Positions 34,058 to 43,644 of a stretch of DNA of 64,000 bases are shown in pieces; position 1 is the stretch's first letter, and the number at the start of each line of letters is the position of its first letter. Under the pieces are notes generated by a model that saw nothing but the letters and a program-made list of their open reading frames with translations, did no database searches and was not told where the DNA came from. A program made the position numbers and the translations under genes. Source of the DNA: Variovorax sp. 770b2 (GTDB lineage: Bacteria; Pseudomonadota; Gammaproteobacteria; Burkholderiales; Burkholderiaceae_C); the NCBI RefSeq assembly GCF_900115685.1, contig NZ_FOXJ01000004.1, forward strand, positions 127,256 through 191,255. Reading direction: 5' to 3'.

Positions 34058-34318
34058 GGGTGCTCTGGTTCGGGGGCCTGTGCGCAGGCCACCGGGTACT
34101 CCCCTCCGCGAATGTCCCCCGGGGCTTCGCCCTTCTCCTTGATTTCGCTGCGGGGAGCACCCGATGCCCTGCGCACTGGGGCACGCTGTGAGTGATCGGC
34201 GATCAACGACTGCTCTGAAGCGCTCGCGCCGATGGTGGGCTCTGTTTCGCGAAATCAAGGGGGAGGCCGCAGGCCGGAGGACATTCGCGAAACAGGGCCC
34301 ACCGTCGGCGCGAGTGCA
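34058..34318. repeat. Composite palindromic intergenic element
   Basis: Nested inverted repeats fill the gap. GGCCTG-TGCG-CAGGCC lies at 34075-34090. A 41-base segment (34108-34148, GCGAATGTCC ... CTTGATTTCGC) recurs inverted with a few differences at 34249-34288. Inside this, 31-base arms (34221-34251 and 34286-34316, containing CGCGAAACAG and GCCCACC) pair with three mismatches. No ORF of note. It looks like a REP/MITE-like genus-specific repeat. Confidence 0.7.
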
Positions 34319-34338
34319 GCCCTGAACAATGCGATGCC

Positions 34339-35763
34339 CTAGCCCCGAGGCACCACCGGCCAAGGCCGCTGCGCTTCGCGAATCTGCTCGAACGCGCGCG
34401 ACACGCGCAGCACGCCGAGGTCGTCGAACCGGTTCCCCGCGATCTGCAGTCCGATCGGCAACCCGCTCGCCGCGTACCCGCAGTTCACCGAAGACGCCGG
34501 CTGCTCCGACATGTTGAACGGCACCGTGAACCCGATGTGCTCCAGCGGACGCAGCGGATCGTTGGTCGGCGACGGCGCCTCCGCCGCCGCGGGCATGTTC
34601 GGCGATACGGGCGAGATCACGTAGTCGAAGCGCGCGCAGGCCTGCACCGCCGCCACGCGCGTTGCGTGGAACTGGCTGAAGCTGCGGAACACGTGCTCGC
34701 CGCTGAATTCGGCCGCGCTCTCGGCCCACTCGCGGATGTAGGGCAGCACCTTGGCGCGCTGGTCGGCGCGAAGGGCCTTCATGTCCACGAGCGAGCGCAT
34801 GCGCCACAGGTGGTCCATGCCGTCGAGCATGGCCTGCGACATGAAGGGCTGCATGGTCTCGACGACCGCGCCGGCTTTCTCGAACAGGCGCGCGGCGTGT
34901 TCGACCGCCGTCTGGATCTCCGGCTCGACCGCCAGGCCGCAGCCCGCGTCGAGCAGCAGCCCGATGCGCAGCCCGCGCAGATGGTCGGGCGACACGTCGA
35001 AAGCCGCCCAGTCGATGTCCTGCGCCGGCAGGCTCATGCTGTCGCGCGCATCGGGCCTCGAGAGCGCCTGCATCATCAGCGCGGCATCGCCGACAGTGCG
35101 GGTCATCGGCCCGGCGGCGCGGCCCATGTAGGGCGGATCGATCGGAATGCGGCCCAGGCTCGGCTTGAGCGTGAAGATGCCGCACCAGCTCGCGGGCAGC
35201 CGCAGCGACCCACCGATGTCGGTGCCCAGGTGCAGCGGGCCGTAGCCTGCCGCGGTTGCGGCACCTGCGCCGGCACTGGAGCCACCGGGCGTCTTGCCCA
35301 GGTCCCAGGGGTTGCGTGCCAGCGTGTGAAAGCTCGAAAGGCCCGAGGACAACATGCCGTAGTCCGGCATGGTGGTCTTGCTCACGATCACTGCGCCGGC
35401 TTCCTTCAGGCGCGCGGCGGGCGGCGCATCGGTGGTCGCGGGCTTCAGGTCGACGGCGGCCGTGCCGGCGGGCATCGGGTCGCCGCGCGTGGCGATGTTT
35501 TCCTTGATGGTGGCCGGCACGCCGTCGAGTGGGCCGAGCGCATCGCCGCGCTGCCAGCGCGCCTCCGATGCGCGCGCCTGCTCGAGCGCGGCCTCGGGGC
35601 GGAAGAGCCAGGTGGCCTGCAGGTGCGGCTCCCAGCGCTCGATCTGGGCGATCACGGCCTCTGTGACCTCCACCGGCGACAGGCGCTTGTCCCGGTAGGC
35701 GGCCGAGAGTTCCTGGGCGGACAGGTCGCTCAACAAGGGGGCGTCGGACACGGTGGCGCTCAT
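34339..35763 (-). CDS. Amidase (amidase signature family)
   Basis: Enzyme of 474 residues that hydrolyses C-N amide bonds. The Ser-cisSer-Lys triad is visible: Lys in DGVPATIKENIA, cis-Ser in KTPGGSSAGAG and nucleophile Ser in GTDIGGSLRLPA. It overlaps the upstream binding-protein gene stop by ATGA, so it is the last gene of the ABC operon. It may process the transported compound (an amide or amidated peptide), which is inference from linkage. Confidence 0.92.
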   Translation of the reverse strand: MSATVSDAPLLSDLSAQELSAAYRDKRLSPVEVTEAVIAQIERWEPHLQATWLFRPEAALEQARASEARWQRGDALGPLDGVPATIKENIATRGDPMPAGTAAVDLKPATTDAPPAARLKEAGAVIVSKTTMPDYGMLSSGLSSFHTLARNPWDLGKTPGGSSAGAGAATAAGYGPLHLGTDIGGSLRLPASWCGIFTLKPSLGRIPIDPPYMGRAAGPMTRTVGDAALMMQALSRPDARDSMSLPAQDIDWAAFDVSPDHLRGLRIGLLLDAGCGLAVEPEIQTAVEHAARLFEKAGAVVETMQPFMSQAMLDGMDHLWRMRSLVDMKALRADQRAKVLPYIREWAESAAEFSGEHVFRSFSQFHATRVAAVQACARFDYVISPVSPNMPAAAEAPSPTNDPLRPLEHIGFTVPFNMSEQPASSVNCGYAASGLPIGLQIAGNRFDDLGVLRVSRAFEQIREAQRPWPVVPRG

Positions 35764-37247
35764 CCCCAGGACAGGGCCGACAGGTCGTTCACGAAGATCG
35801 GGTTCTCCTTCCAGAGGCCCTTCACGTTCTTCTTGGCGATCGTCGGGAACTGCGGCTGGTACAGGAAGCCGTTGGCCGCGTCGGTGGCCAGCATCTTCTG
35901 CGCGTCGCCCAGGAGCTTGTTGCGCTCGGTGGCGTTGGCCGTGGACTTGATCTTGTCGAACAGCGTGTTGAAGGCCTTCGACTGGTAGCCCCAGTAGTAG
36001 TCCGACTTGGCGTAGTTGCCCAGGTCGAAGGGCTCGACGTGCGAAATGATCGACAGGTCGTAGTCCTTGTTGCCGTAGGTGCCGCTCAACCACTGCGCCC
36101 ACTCGACGTTCTGCACCTTCACCACGATGCCGATCTTGGCGAGCTGCGCCACGATCACCTCGCCGCCCTGGCGTGCATAGGGCGGCGGCGGCAGCGTCAT
36201 CTTCAGTTCGAGCGGCGTCTTCACGCCGGCTTCGGCGAGCAGCTTCTTGGCCTTCTCGATGTCGAAGGGGTTGACGCCCGTGGTGTCGACGAAGCCCGCC
36301 GCGCCCGGCACGTAGTGGCTGCCGATGGCCACGCCCAGGCCGTCGGCGGCGCCCTCGATCACGGCCTTGCGGTCGATGGCCGCGAGGATGGCGCGGCGCA
36401 CGCGCACGTCGTCCAGCGGCTTCTTCTGGTTGTTGATCGAGAGGATGGTCTTGGCGCGCGAGCCCGCCAGGATCACCTGGAACTGCGGGTTGGCCTTGAA
36501 CTGCGGCACCACGCGCGTGCCGATGCGGGTGAACACATCGACGTCGCCCGCCATCAGCGCGGCGGCTTGCGCGGCGGTGTCGGCGATGAAGCGGAAGGTC
36601 ACCTTGTTGATCTTGGCGGTGGCAGGGCTGCGGAAGCCCTCCCACTTGCTCAGCGTGAGCGACGAGCCCTTGGCCCAGCTGTCCAGCTTGTAGGGGCCTG
36701 TGCCGACCGGCTTGTTCGCGTTGGTCTCGGCGCTCTTGGGCTCGACGATCACGGCCGTGGCCTGGCCCAGCACGAAGGGCAGGTCGGGGTCGATCTCCTT
36801 GTTGATGACCACCACCGTGTAGTCGTCCACCGCCTGCGTGGCCAGGTTGGCGAAGGTGCGCTTGTCCTTGTTGGTGCTCTTCTCGCCGCCGGCGCGGTCG
36901 AACGAGAACTTGACCGTGGCCGCGTTGAAGGGCTCGCCGTTCTGGAACTTCACGCCGCGCTTGAGCTTGAAGGTGTAGGTCTTGAGATCAGGCGAGACCT
37001 CCCAGCTCTCGGCCAGGAGCGGCGTGACGCTGCCGTCGGCGTTGATCTTGGTGAGCGTCTCCAGGATGTTGTATTGCACGATTTCGGCGATCGCGGCGGC
37101 GGCGCCGGCCGTCGGGTCCAGGCCCGGCGGCTCCAGCGCCATGCCGATCACGATGGCGTCCTTGCGCCCCTGGGCCATGCCGGCGAGCGGCGTGGCCAGC
37201 GCGACGGTGGCGCCGGCGGTGGTGAGGAGGGTGCGACGGTTCAACAT
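35760..37247 (-). CDS. ABC transporter substrate-binding protein, family 5 (copy 1)
   Basis: Periplasmic peptide/nickel-type binding protein (495 residues). The N-terminus MLNRRTLLTTAG ... GMAQ is a signal peptide with a twin-Arg pair. The SBP_bac_5 pattern is seen in LTKINADGSVTPLLAESWE and FKLKRGVKFQNGEPFNAATVKFSFDR. It is very similar to the next gene upstream, so the two arose by tandem duplication. Ligand unknown. Confidence 0.93.
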   Translation of the reverse strand: MLNRRTLLTTAGATVALATPLAGMAQGRKDAIVIGMALEPPGLDPTAGAAAAIAEIVQYNILETLTKINADGSVTPLLAESWEVSPDLKTYTFKLKRGVKFQNGEPFNAATVKFSFDRAGGEKSTNKDKRTFANLATQAVDDYTVVVINKEIDPDLPFVLGQATAVIVEPKSAETNANKPVGTGPYKLDSWAKGSSLTLSKWEGFRSPATAKINKVTFRFIADTAAQAAALMAGDVDVFTRIGTRVVPQFKANPQFQVILAGSRAKTILSINNQKKPLDDVRVRRAILAAIDRKAVIEGAADGLGVAIGSHYVPGAAGFVDTTGVNPFDIEKAKKLLAEAGVKTPLELKMTLPPPPYARQGGEVIVAQLAKIGIVVKVQNVEWAQWLSGTYGNKDYDLSIISHVEPFDLGNYAKSDYYWGYQSKAFNTLFDKIKSTANATERNKLLGDAQKMLATDAANGFLYQPQFPTIAKKNVKGLWKENPIFVNDLSALSWG

Positions 37248-37468
37248 ACTTGGGTATCTCCGGAAAACGGCCAGGGTCGAATGACTGGTTCGGCGCCCAC
37301 CGTGCCCCGAAGGGAGGCGCGGCGCCACGAAAGACAAGGCACGCAGCACGAAAGATGCCACCTGCGCAGCGGATCATTCTCTCGCAGCGGGTGGCCCGGC
37401 GAATGGCTCCTGGAGCGGTTTTTCCTCGGGACGTACCCGGATGCCAGGTGCCTGCGAAGGCGCTTGCG

Positions 37469-38959
37469 CTAGGCCCAGTAGAGGGCGGCGATGTCGTTCG
37501 CGAAGATCGGCAAGTCCTTCCAGAGCCCCCGCAGGTTGCGCCCCGCCACGGTGATGAACTGCGGCTGGAACAGGAACACGTTGGCCGCGTCCTCGGCCAG
37601 CAGCCGCTGCGCATCGCCCAGGTAGCGCAGCCGGTCGGCCGCGCGCGGCGCATTGCGCGCCTTGTCGAAGGCCTCGTTGAACCTGGCCGACTGGTAGCCC
37701 CAGTAGTACTCGGGCTTGGTGTAGTTCACCAGGTCGAAGGGCTCCACGTGCAGGATGAGCGAGAGGTCGTAGTTCCTGTTGCCGTAGGTGCCGCTCATCC
37801 ACTGCGCCCACTCGACGTTCTGGATCTTCGCGACGATGCCCACCTTGGCCAGCTGCGCGGCGATGAGCTCGCCGCCCTGCCGCGCATAGGGCGGAGGCGG
37901 CAGCACGAGGTCGAGTTCGAGCGGCGTCTTCACGCCGGCTTCGGCCAGGAGCTTCTTCGCCTTTTCCACGTCGTAGGCATTGATGCCGGTGGTGTCGATG
38001 TAGCCCGGCGCGCCCGGCACATAGTGGCTGCCGATTGGAACGCCGCGCCCGTCCACCGCCGCTTCGATGACGGCCTTGCGGTCGATGGCCGCGGAGATGG
38101 CGCGGCGCACGCGCACGTCGTCCAGGGGCTTGCGCTTGTTGTTGATGGCCAGGATGGCCTTGCCGCGCGAGGCGTTGAACACCACCTGGAAGCGCTTGTC
38201 GTTCTGGAACTGCGGAAGGCTGCGCGATACCGAGGCATGCGGGAAGAGGTCCACGTCGCCCGAGAGCAGCGCGGTGGTCTGCGCGGCCGGCTCCGAGATG
38301 AAGCGGAAGCTCACCTTGCGGATCTGCGCCGCATAGGCATGGCGATAACCGTCCCACCTGGCCAGCACGATGGTCGAGCCCTTGGCCCAGTTGTCCAGGC
38401 GGTAGGGGCCGGTGCCGACCGGCTTGGTGGCGTTGGTCTCCACCGTCCTGGGCTCCACCAGGATGGCCGACGCCTGCCCGAGCAGGAACAGCAGGTCGGG
38501 CTCGATCTCCCTGGTGATCAGCACCACGGTGTGCTCGTCGACCGCCTGCGCGGCGATGTTGGCGAAGGTGCGCTTGTCCTTGTTGGTGCTGTTGGCCGCG
38601 GCCGCGCGGTCGAACGAGAACTTCACGCTCTGCGCGTTGAAGGGCTCGCCGTTCTGGAACTTCACGCCGCGCTTGAGCTTGAAGGTGTAGGTCTTCAGGT
38701 CGGGCGAGACCTCCCAGCTGTCGGCCAGCAGCGGCGTCACGCTGCCGTCGGAATTGATCTTGGTGAGCGTCTCGAAGATGTTGTAGAGCACCACCTCGGA
38801 AATCTCGGCGCCCGCTTTGGCGGTGGGATCGAGGCCCGTGGGTTCGAGCGTGAGGCCGATCACCAGCGTGTCTTTTTTCTTTTGCGCGAAGGCGCCTGTC
38901 GGCAGTGCGAGCGGTGTCAGGGCTGCGGCGGTGGCGAGCAGGGTGCGTCGGTTGAGCAT
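37469..38959 (-). CDS. ABC transporter substrate-binding protein, family 5 (copy 2)
   Basis: Paralogue of the preceding entry, 496 residues, with an almost identical start (MLNRRTLLATAA ... GAFAQ) and the same motifs (LTLEPTGLDP, LKRGVKFQNGEPFN). Differences cluster in the mid-domain, so the ligand may differ. A 221-base gap without other features separates it from copy 1. Confidence 0.93.
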   Translation of the reverse strand: MLNRRTLLATAAALTPLALPTGAFAQKKKDTLVIGLTLEPTGLDPTAKAGAEISEVVLYNIFETLTKINSDGSVTPLLADSWEVSPDLKTYTFKLKRGVKFQNGEPFNAQSVKFSFDRAAAANSTNKDKRTFANIAAQAVDEHTVVLITREIEPDLLFLLGQASAILVEPRTVETNATKPVGTGPYRLDNWAKGSTIVLARWDGYRHAYAAQIRKVSFRFISEPAAQTTALLSGDVDLFPHASVSRSLPQFQNDKRFQVVFNASRGKAILAINNKRKPLDDVRVRRAISAAIDRKAVIEAAVDGRGVPIGSHYVPGAPGYIDTTGINAYDVEKAKKLLAEAGVKTPLELDLVLPPPPYARQGGELIAAQLAKVGIVAKIQNVEWAQWMSGTYGNRNYDLSLILHVEPFDLVNYTKPEYYWGYQSARFNEAFDKARNAPRAADRLRYLGDAQRLLAEDAANVFLFQPQFITVAGRNLRGLWKDLPIFANDIAALYWA

Positions 38960-39069
38960 GAAGCGGTGTCCTCGAGAGCGGGGCAAGCATCATCCGCGAG
39001 ACGGGGGCCTCCGCGCAACCAGATGCTTATGACGCACTCATCCTACGAAGCGTCGGCGACGCTTCGGCG

Positions 39070-39900
39070 TCAGGCCACGAGCAGCGTGCCGCCGGTGGGG
39101 GTGCGCGGCACCGCATCGAGCAGCGTGCGCGTGTAGGGATGCTGCGCGTTGCGGAACAGCTCGCCCGGCGGGCCCTGCTCGACGATCAGGCCCTTCCACA
39201 CCACGCACACGTCGTCGCACAGGTGGTTGACCACCGCGAGGTCGTGGCTGATCAGGAGGTAGCTCACGCCGAACTGCTGCTGCAGGTCCTGCATGAGGTT
39301 GAGCACCTGGGCCTGCACCGACACGTCGAGCGCGCTGACGGGTTCGTCGGCGACGATGAGCTTGGGGCGCGTGATCAAAGCGCGCGCGATCGCGATGCGT
39401 TGTCTCTGCCCGCCCGAGAACTCGTGCGGGTACTTGTCCATGTCGGTGGTGCGGAGGCCCACGGCGGCGAGCGATTCGGCGGCGCGTTCGCGCTGCTCCT
39501 TGCGCGACGCTTCCGCCAACGCTTCGAGCGGCTCGGCGACGATGCGTGCAACGGTCTGGCGCGGATCGAGCGAGCCATAAGGGTCTTGAAAGACCATCTG
39601 GAAGTCGCGTCGTGCGGCGCGCAGCTCGCTCCTGGGCAGCGTGTGCAGGTCGCGTCCGAGCAACTTCACGCTGCCCGAGGTCGGCGCATCGAGCGCCATC
39701 ACCAGACGCGCAATGGTCGACTTGCCCGAACCCGATTCGCCGACGATGCCCAGGCTGCGGCCGGCTTCGACCTTGAAGCTCACGCCATTGAGCGCCTTGA
39801 CGGTGGGCGGCGGGCCGAAGAGTTTTTCGCGCGGCAGGTCGTAGTGCCGCACGAGATCGGTCACCTCCAGCAGCGGCGAGGCGAGGGCGGATTCACTCAT
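39070..39900 (-). CDS. Peptide-type ABC transporter ATPase (DppF-like)
   Basis: ATPase of 276 residues. Walker A is GESGSGKS, the signature SGGQRQRIAIARAL, Walker B LIVADEPVSALD, and the H-loop LLISHDLAVV. The extra C-terminal CPF/Y motif of the DppD-type partner is absent and the protein ends soon after the nucleotide domain. It overlaps the DppD-like gene stop (ATGA). Confidence 0.93.
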   Translation of the reverse strand: MSESALASPLLEVTDLVRHYDLPREKLFGPPPTVKALNGVSFKVEAGRSLGIVGESGSGKSTIARLVMALDAPTSGSVKLLGRDLHTLPRSELRAARRDFQMVFQDPYGSLDPRQTVARIVAEPLEALAEASRKEQRERAAESLAAVGLRTTDMDKYPHEFSGGQRQRIAIARALITRPKLIVADEPVSALDVSVQAQVLNLMQDLQQQFGVSYLLISHDLAVVNHLCDDVCVVWKGLIVEQGPPGELFRNAQHPYTRTLLDAVPRTPTGGTLLVA

Positions 39901-40886
39901 GAGGCAACGGCGACCTTCGTCGCGATTTCTTCCAGCCGGATGCAGCGCACCGCGTGATCCTGCGGCAGCACCGTGGGTGGTGGCCGCGTGGTCTGGCAGG
40001 CGTCGATGGTGTAGCTGCAGCGGCCCGCGAAGGGGCAGCCCGGTGGCAGGTCGACCAGCTCGGGCACGCTGCCGCGAATGGTCGCCAGGCGCACGCCGCG
40101 TGGCGCGCCGAGCGCGGGTCTTGCAGCGAACAGGCCCTGCGTGTAGGGGTGGGCGCGGCGCGCGAACACGGCCTCGGTCGGGCCGCTCTCGACCACGCTG
40201 CCGCCGTACATCACGAGCATCTTCGAGACGGTCTGCGCGATCACGCCCAGGTCGTGCGAGATCAGGATCAGCGCCATGCCGCGCTCTTGCACCAGGCCCT
40301 GGATGAGCTCGAGGATCTGCTTCTGGATCGTGACGTCGAGCGCGGTGGTGGGCTCGTCGGCGATCAGCAGGTCGGGGCCGCAGGCCAGCGCCATCGCGAT
40401 GCCGATGCGCTGGCGTTGCCCGCCCGAGAACTGGTGCGGATACGCATCGAGCCGCGAAGCCGCATCCGGAATGCCCACGCGCTCCAGCAAGCCCAGCACC
40501 TCCTGCCGCGCCTGGGCCTTGGAGAGCCCGCGGTGCAGCCGCAGCGGCTCGCCGACCTGGCGCACGATGGTGTGCACCGGGTTGAGCGCCGTCATCGGCT
40601 CCTGGAAAATCATGCCGATGCGGTTGCCGCGGATCTGGCACATGTTCTTTTCGTCGCGGCCGACGAGCTCGGTGTCGTCGAAGCGGATGCTGCCGGTGAC
40701 CTTGGCGTTCGAGGGCAGGAGGCCCATGAGCGACATCACGGTGATCGACTTTCCGCAGCCCGATTCGCCCACGATGCCCAGCGTTTCGCCGCGCTCCAGC
40801 GTGAAGTCGATGCCGCGCACGGCCTCGGCCGGGCCGCGCTGCGTCTGCAGTTCGATGTGCAGGTCCTTGACTTGGAGGAGGGGCAT
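39897..40886 (-). CDS. Peptide-type ABC transporter ATPase (DppD-like)
   Basis: ATPase of 329 residues. Walker A is GESGCGKS, signature SGGQRQRIGIAMAL, Walker B LLIADEPTTALD. The C-terminal oligopeptide-transporter segment has PPGCPFAGRCSYTIDAC, whose Cys are typical. It pairs with the next ATPase gene to drive the transporter. Confidence 0.94.
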   Translation of the reverse strand: MPLLQVKDLHIELQTQRGPAEAVRGIDFTLERGETLGIVGESGCGKSITVMSLMGLLPSNAKVTGSIRFDDTELVGRDEKNMCQIRGNRIGMIFQEPMTALNPVHTIVRQVGEPLRLHRGLSKAQARQEVLGLLERVGIPDAASRLDAYPHQFSGGQRQRIGIAMALACGPDLLIADEPTTALDVTIQKQILELIQGLVQERGMALILISHDLGVIAQTVSKMLVMYGGSVVESGPTEAVFARRAHPYTQGLFAARPALGAPRGVRLATIRGSVPELVDLPPGCPFAGRCSYTIDACQTTRPPPTVLPQDHAVRCIRLEEIATKVAVAS

Positions 40887-40903
40887 GGCGTTCGTGCGGG
40901 CGT

Positions 40904-41779
40904 TCAGCGGGCGCGCGCGAGGCGGGGGTCGAGCAGGTCGCGCAGGCCGTCGCCCAAGAGGTTCAGGCCCAGCACCGCCATCGCGATGGCCATGCCGGGG
41001 AACACCGCGAGCAGCGGCGACTGGAACATCATCGTCTGCGCCTCGCTGAGCATGCGGCCCCACGACGGCTGCGGCGGCTGCGTGCCGAGGCCGAGGTAAG
41101 ACAGCGCCGCTTCCGCAAGGATCGCGATGGCGAAGCGGATGGTGATCTGCACGATCAGCACCGCCGAGATGTTCGGCAGCACGTGCTGCATCGTGATCGA
41201 GAACGAACCCTTGCCGCAGGCGCGTGCCGCCGCGATGTACTCGCGCGACCAGATCGCGTTGGCCGAGGCGCGCGTGATGCGCGCGAAGGTGGGGATGTTG
41301 TAGATGCCGATCGCGACGATGGCGTTGACGATGCCCGCGCCGAACACGGCCGTCATCATGATCGCCGAGAGGATGGCGGGGAATGCGAGCGAGAAGTCGG
41401 TGAGCCGCATGATGGCTTCCTCGACCCAGCCGCGCCTGGCGGCGGCCAGCAGGCCGAGCGCTGTGCCGACCACGAGGCCGATGCCCACGGCGATCACGCC
41501 CACGAGGATGGACGCGCGCGCGCCCACCAGCAGCAGCGAGGCCACGTCGCGGCCGTAGGTGTCGGTGCCCAGCCAGTGCGAGCCGGTCGGGGGCTTGAGC
41601 TTGTTGGCCATGTCCATGTCGTAGGGCGACCAGGGCGTCCAGACCAGCGAGACAGCGGCGGCCACCAGGAGCAGCAGCGTGAGTACGCCGCCGATCGCGA
41701 AGCTGCGGTGGTGCAGTGCGCGGCGCCAGAAGCCCGGCACCTTGAGCGCGGCCGCACTCGGAACGGCGACGCTGCTCAT
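40904..41779 (-). CDS. Peptide-type ABC transporter permease (DppC-like)
   Basis: Inner-membrane permease of 291 residues with about six helices. The N-terminal extension contains SHWLGTDTYGRDVASLLLVG and the coupling (EAA) loop is AARACGKGSFSITMQHVLPN. It overlaps the dppB-like stop by four bases. Confidence 0.93.
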   Translation of the reverse strand: MSSVAVPSAAALKVPGFWRRALHHRSFAIGGVLTLLLLVAAAVSLVWTPWSPYDMDMANKLKPPTGSHWLGTDTYGRDVASLLLVGARASILVGVIAVGIGLVVGTALGLLAAARRGWVEEAIMRLTDFSLAFPAILSAIMMTAVFGAGIVNAIVAIGIYNIPTFARITRASANAIWSREYIAAARACGKGSFSITMQHVLPNISAVLIVQITIRFAIAILAEAALSYLGLGTQPPQPSWGRMLSEAQTMMFQSPLLAVFPGMAIAMAVLGLNLLGDGLRDLLDPRLARAR

Positions 41780-42726
41780 ATGTCGCTCGCCTTGATGCGC
41801 GGATCGATCACGGCATAGAGCACGTCGACCACGAAGTTCACGATGACCACCAGCGCCGCGAGCAGCATCACGCAGTTGCGCACGACGATGAGGTCGCGGT
41901 TGCTGATGGCCTGGAAGATCAGGCGGCCCAGGCCCGGCAGGTAGAACACGTTCTCCACCACGATGGTGCCGGCGAGCAGCTCGGAGAACTGCATGCCCAT
42001 CACCGTGATGACGGGGATCATCGCGTTGCGCAGCACGTGGGTCCACAGCACCATGCGCTGCGACACGCCCTTGGCGCGCGCGGTGCGCACGAAGTCTTCG
42101 CGCATCACCTCCAGCACGGCCGAGCGCGTGATGCGCGCGAGGATCGCCGCCTGCACCACCGCCAGCGACAGCGCAGGCAGCAGCAGCGACTTGAGGCCCG
42201 CGAAGATGCCCTCGCCCCAGCCCTCGAAGCCGCCGGCCGAGAACCATTGCAGCTGCACCGAGAACACCAGGATCAGCATGATCGCGAACCAGAAATTGGG
42301 GATCGCGATGCCGACCTGCGCCATGCCCATGAGGCCCACGTCGCCCAGCTTGTTGTGGCGCGCGGCGGCGGTCACGCCCACCAGCAGCGCGATGACCACG
42401 GTGAAGGCCATCGCCAGCAGCGCGAGCGGCACGGTGAGCGCAAGACGTTCGAGGATCAGGTCGAGCACGGGCGAGCTGTAGGCGTAGCTGTCGCCCAGGT
42501 TGCCGGTGAGGAGGCCGCCGATCCAGTGCCAGTAGCGTGTCCAGGCCGGCTGGTCCAGGCCCAGCTTGGTGGCCAGGGCGGCCACGGCGTCGGGCGACGC
42601 GTCGGGGCCCATGAGCATCTGGGCGGCGTTGCCGGGCAGGATTTCCAGGACGAGGAAGACGATGACCGAAGCGCCGATCAACGTGCCGATCAACGTGGCG
42701 AGGCGCTTGAATAGAAACAGGCTCAT
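41776..42726 (-). CDS. Peptide-type ABC transporter permease (DppB-like)
   Basis: Inner-membrane permease of 316 residues, first gene of the operon. Six helices; the N-terminus has FLVLEILPGNAAQMLMG and the coupling loop has TARAKGVSQRMVLWTHVLRN. The order permease, permease, ATPase, ATPase, two binding proteins, amidase is unusual because of the doubled binding protein and the amidase. Confidence 0.93.
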   Translation of the reverse strand: MSLFLFKRLATLIGTLIGASVIVFLVLEILPGNAAQMLMGPDASPDAVAALATKLGLDQPAWTRYWHWIGGLLTGNLGDSYAYSSPVLDLILERLALTVPLALLAMAFTVVIALLVGVTAAARHNKLGDVGLMGMAQVGIAIPNFWFAIMLILVFSVQLQWFSAGGFEGWGEGIFAGLKSLLLPALSLAVVQAAILARITRSAVLEVMREDFVRTARAKGVSQRMVLWTHVLRNAMIPVITVMGMQFSELLAGTIVVENVFYLPGLGRLIFQAISNRDLIVVRNCVMLLAALVVIVNFVVDVLYAVIDPRIKASDI

Positions 42727-42829
42727 GGGGCGGGGCGCAGCATAACTGACTACTGCAACAAATGTGCCGTGAATGTGGCCTTTGCCATTCGCGGGCGGGC
42801 GCCCCTGCCGGTCCGCCGATAATCGGGGG

Positions 42830-43117
42830 ATGGCCCTCATGATCACCGACGAATGCATCAACTGCGATGTCTGCGAGCCCGAGTGCCCGAACGATGCGAT
42901 CTATATGGGCGCGGAGTACTACGAGATCGATCCGCACAAGTGCACCGAGTGCGTCGGCCACTTCGACGAGCCGCAGTGCGTGCAGATCTGCCCGGTGGCC
43001 TGCATTCCCCTGAACCCCGAGCACGTGGAAAGCCGCGAGACGCTGATGCAGAAGTACCAGCGCCTCACGGCGATCAAGGTGACGGCGGTTTCACCCTCGT
43101 CTTCAGCCGGCGTCTGA
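42830..43117 (+). CDS. YfhL-family 4Fe-4S dicluster ferredoxin
   Basis: Ferredoxin of 95 residues with two cluster motifs: CINCDVCEPECP and CTECVGHFDEPQCVQICP. The spacing in the second motif (C-x2-C-x8-C-x3-C) is typical of the YfhL/Allochromatium-type ferredoxins. Electron-transfer partner unknown. It is divergent from the ABC operon and overlaps the DUF4124 gene by 15 bases at its 3' end. Confidence 0.93.
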   Translation: MALMITDECINCDVCEPECPNDAIYMGAEYYEIDPHKCTECVGHFDEPQCVQICPVACIPLNPEHVESRETLMQKYQRLTAIKVTAVSPSSSAGV

Positions 43118-43609
43118 GTCGCGGGACTTCCGCTTCTTTTTCTTCGCCGGGGCGTCGCCGGCCGACTTGCTGCCCGACCCGCCGCTGTTGAAGCTCATGG
43201 TGGATTTGCGTGGGTCACCGGCTGCCTTGGTGGCGCGCTCGCGGGCTTGCTGCTCGGACAGGGCCATGCGCCGTTCGGCCAGCGCCGCGCTCCTGGCCTC
43301 CCGCGCTGCCTGGCGATCGCGGTCATAGGCCGCTTTTTCCAGCGACACGCGGGAGTGCTCCAGCTTGTCGGCCTGCGCGCTGTTGCTCTTGGCGCCGGCT
43401 TCGGCAGCGCGCCGATCCTCATTGCTGCGCGGGTCATCGACCTTCACCGATTTGCCGCCTTCGCAAGGGCGATCCGAGTAGGTGCTGCCGCATCGCCAGG
43501 TCTTTGCGGGACCCTGGGCGCTCGCGTGGGCGCAATAGGCCCAGGATGCCAATAAAAGCAGAGCGATCCCGAATTTCCCCGCCCTCGTTTCTCTTCTTCT
43601 CATCTTCAT
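43103..43609 (-). CDS. DUF4124 domain-containing secreted protein
   Basis: Protein of 168 residues with a signal peptide ending in ASA, then the short DUF4124-like core (WRCGSTYSDRPCEGGKSVKVDDPRS), then a long charged region rich in Glu, Arg and Ala that is likely helical, and a Lys-rich tail. Function unknown. Two Met codons near the start (43609 and 43603) are both possible. Confidence 0.8.
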   Translation of the reverse strand: MKMRRRETRAGKFGIALLLLASWAYCAHASAQGPAKTWRCGSTYSDRPCEGGKSVKVDDPRSNEDRRAAEAGAKSNSAQADKLEHSRVSLEKAAYDRDRQAAREARSAALAERRMALSEQQARERATKAAGDPRKSTMSFNSGGSGSKSAGDAPAKKKKRKSRDSDAG

Positions 43610-43644
43610 TTTTATTTCTCTCCCTCCTGCGCTCCGGTTGCCGG

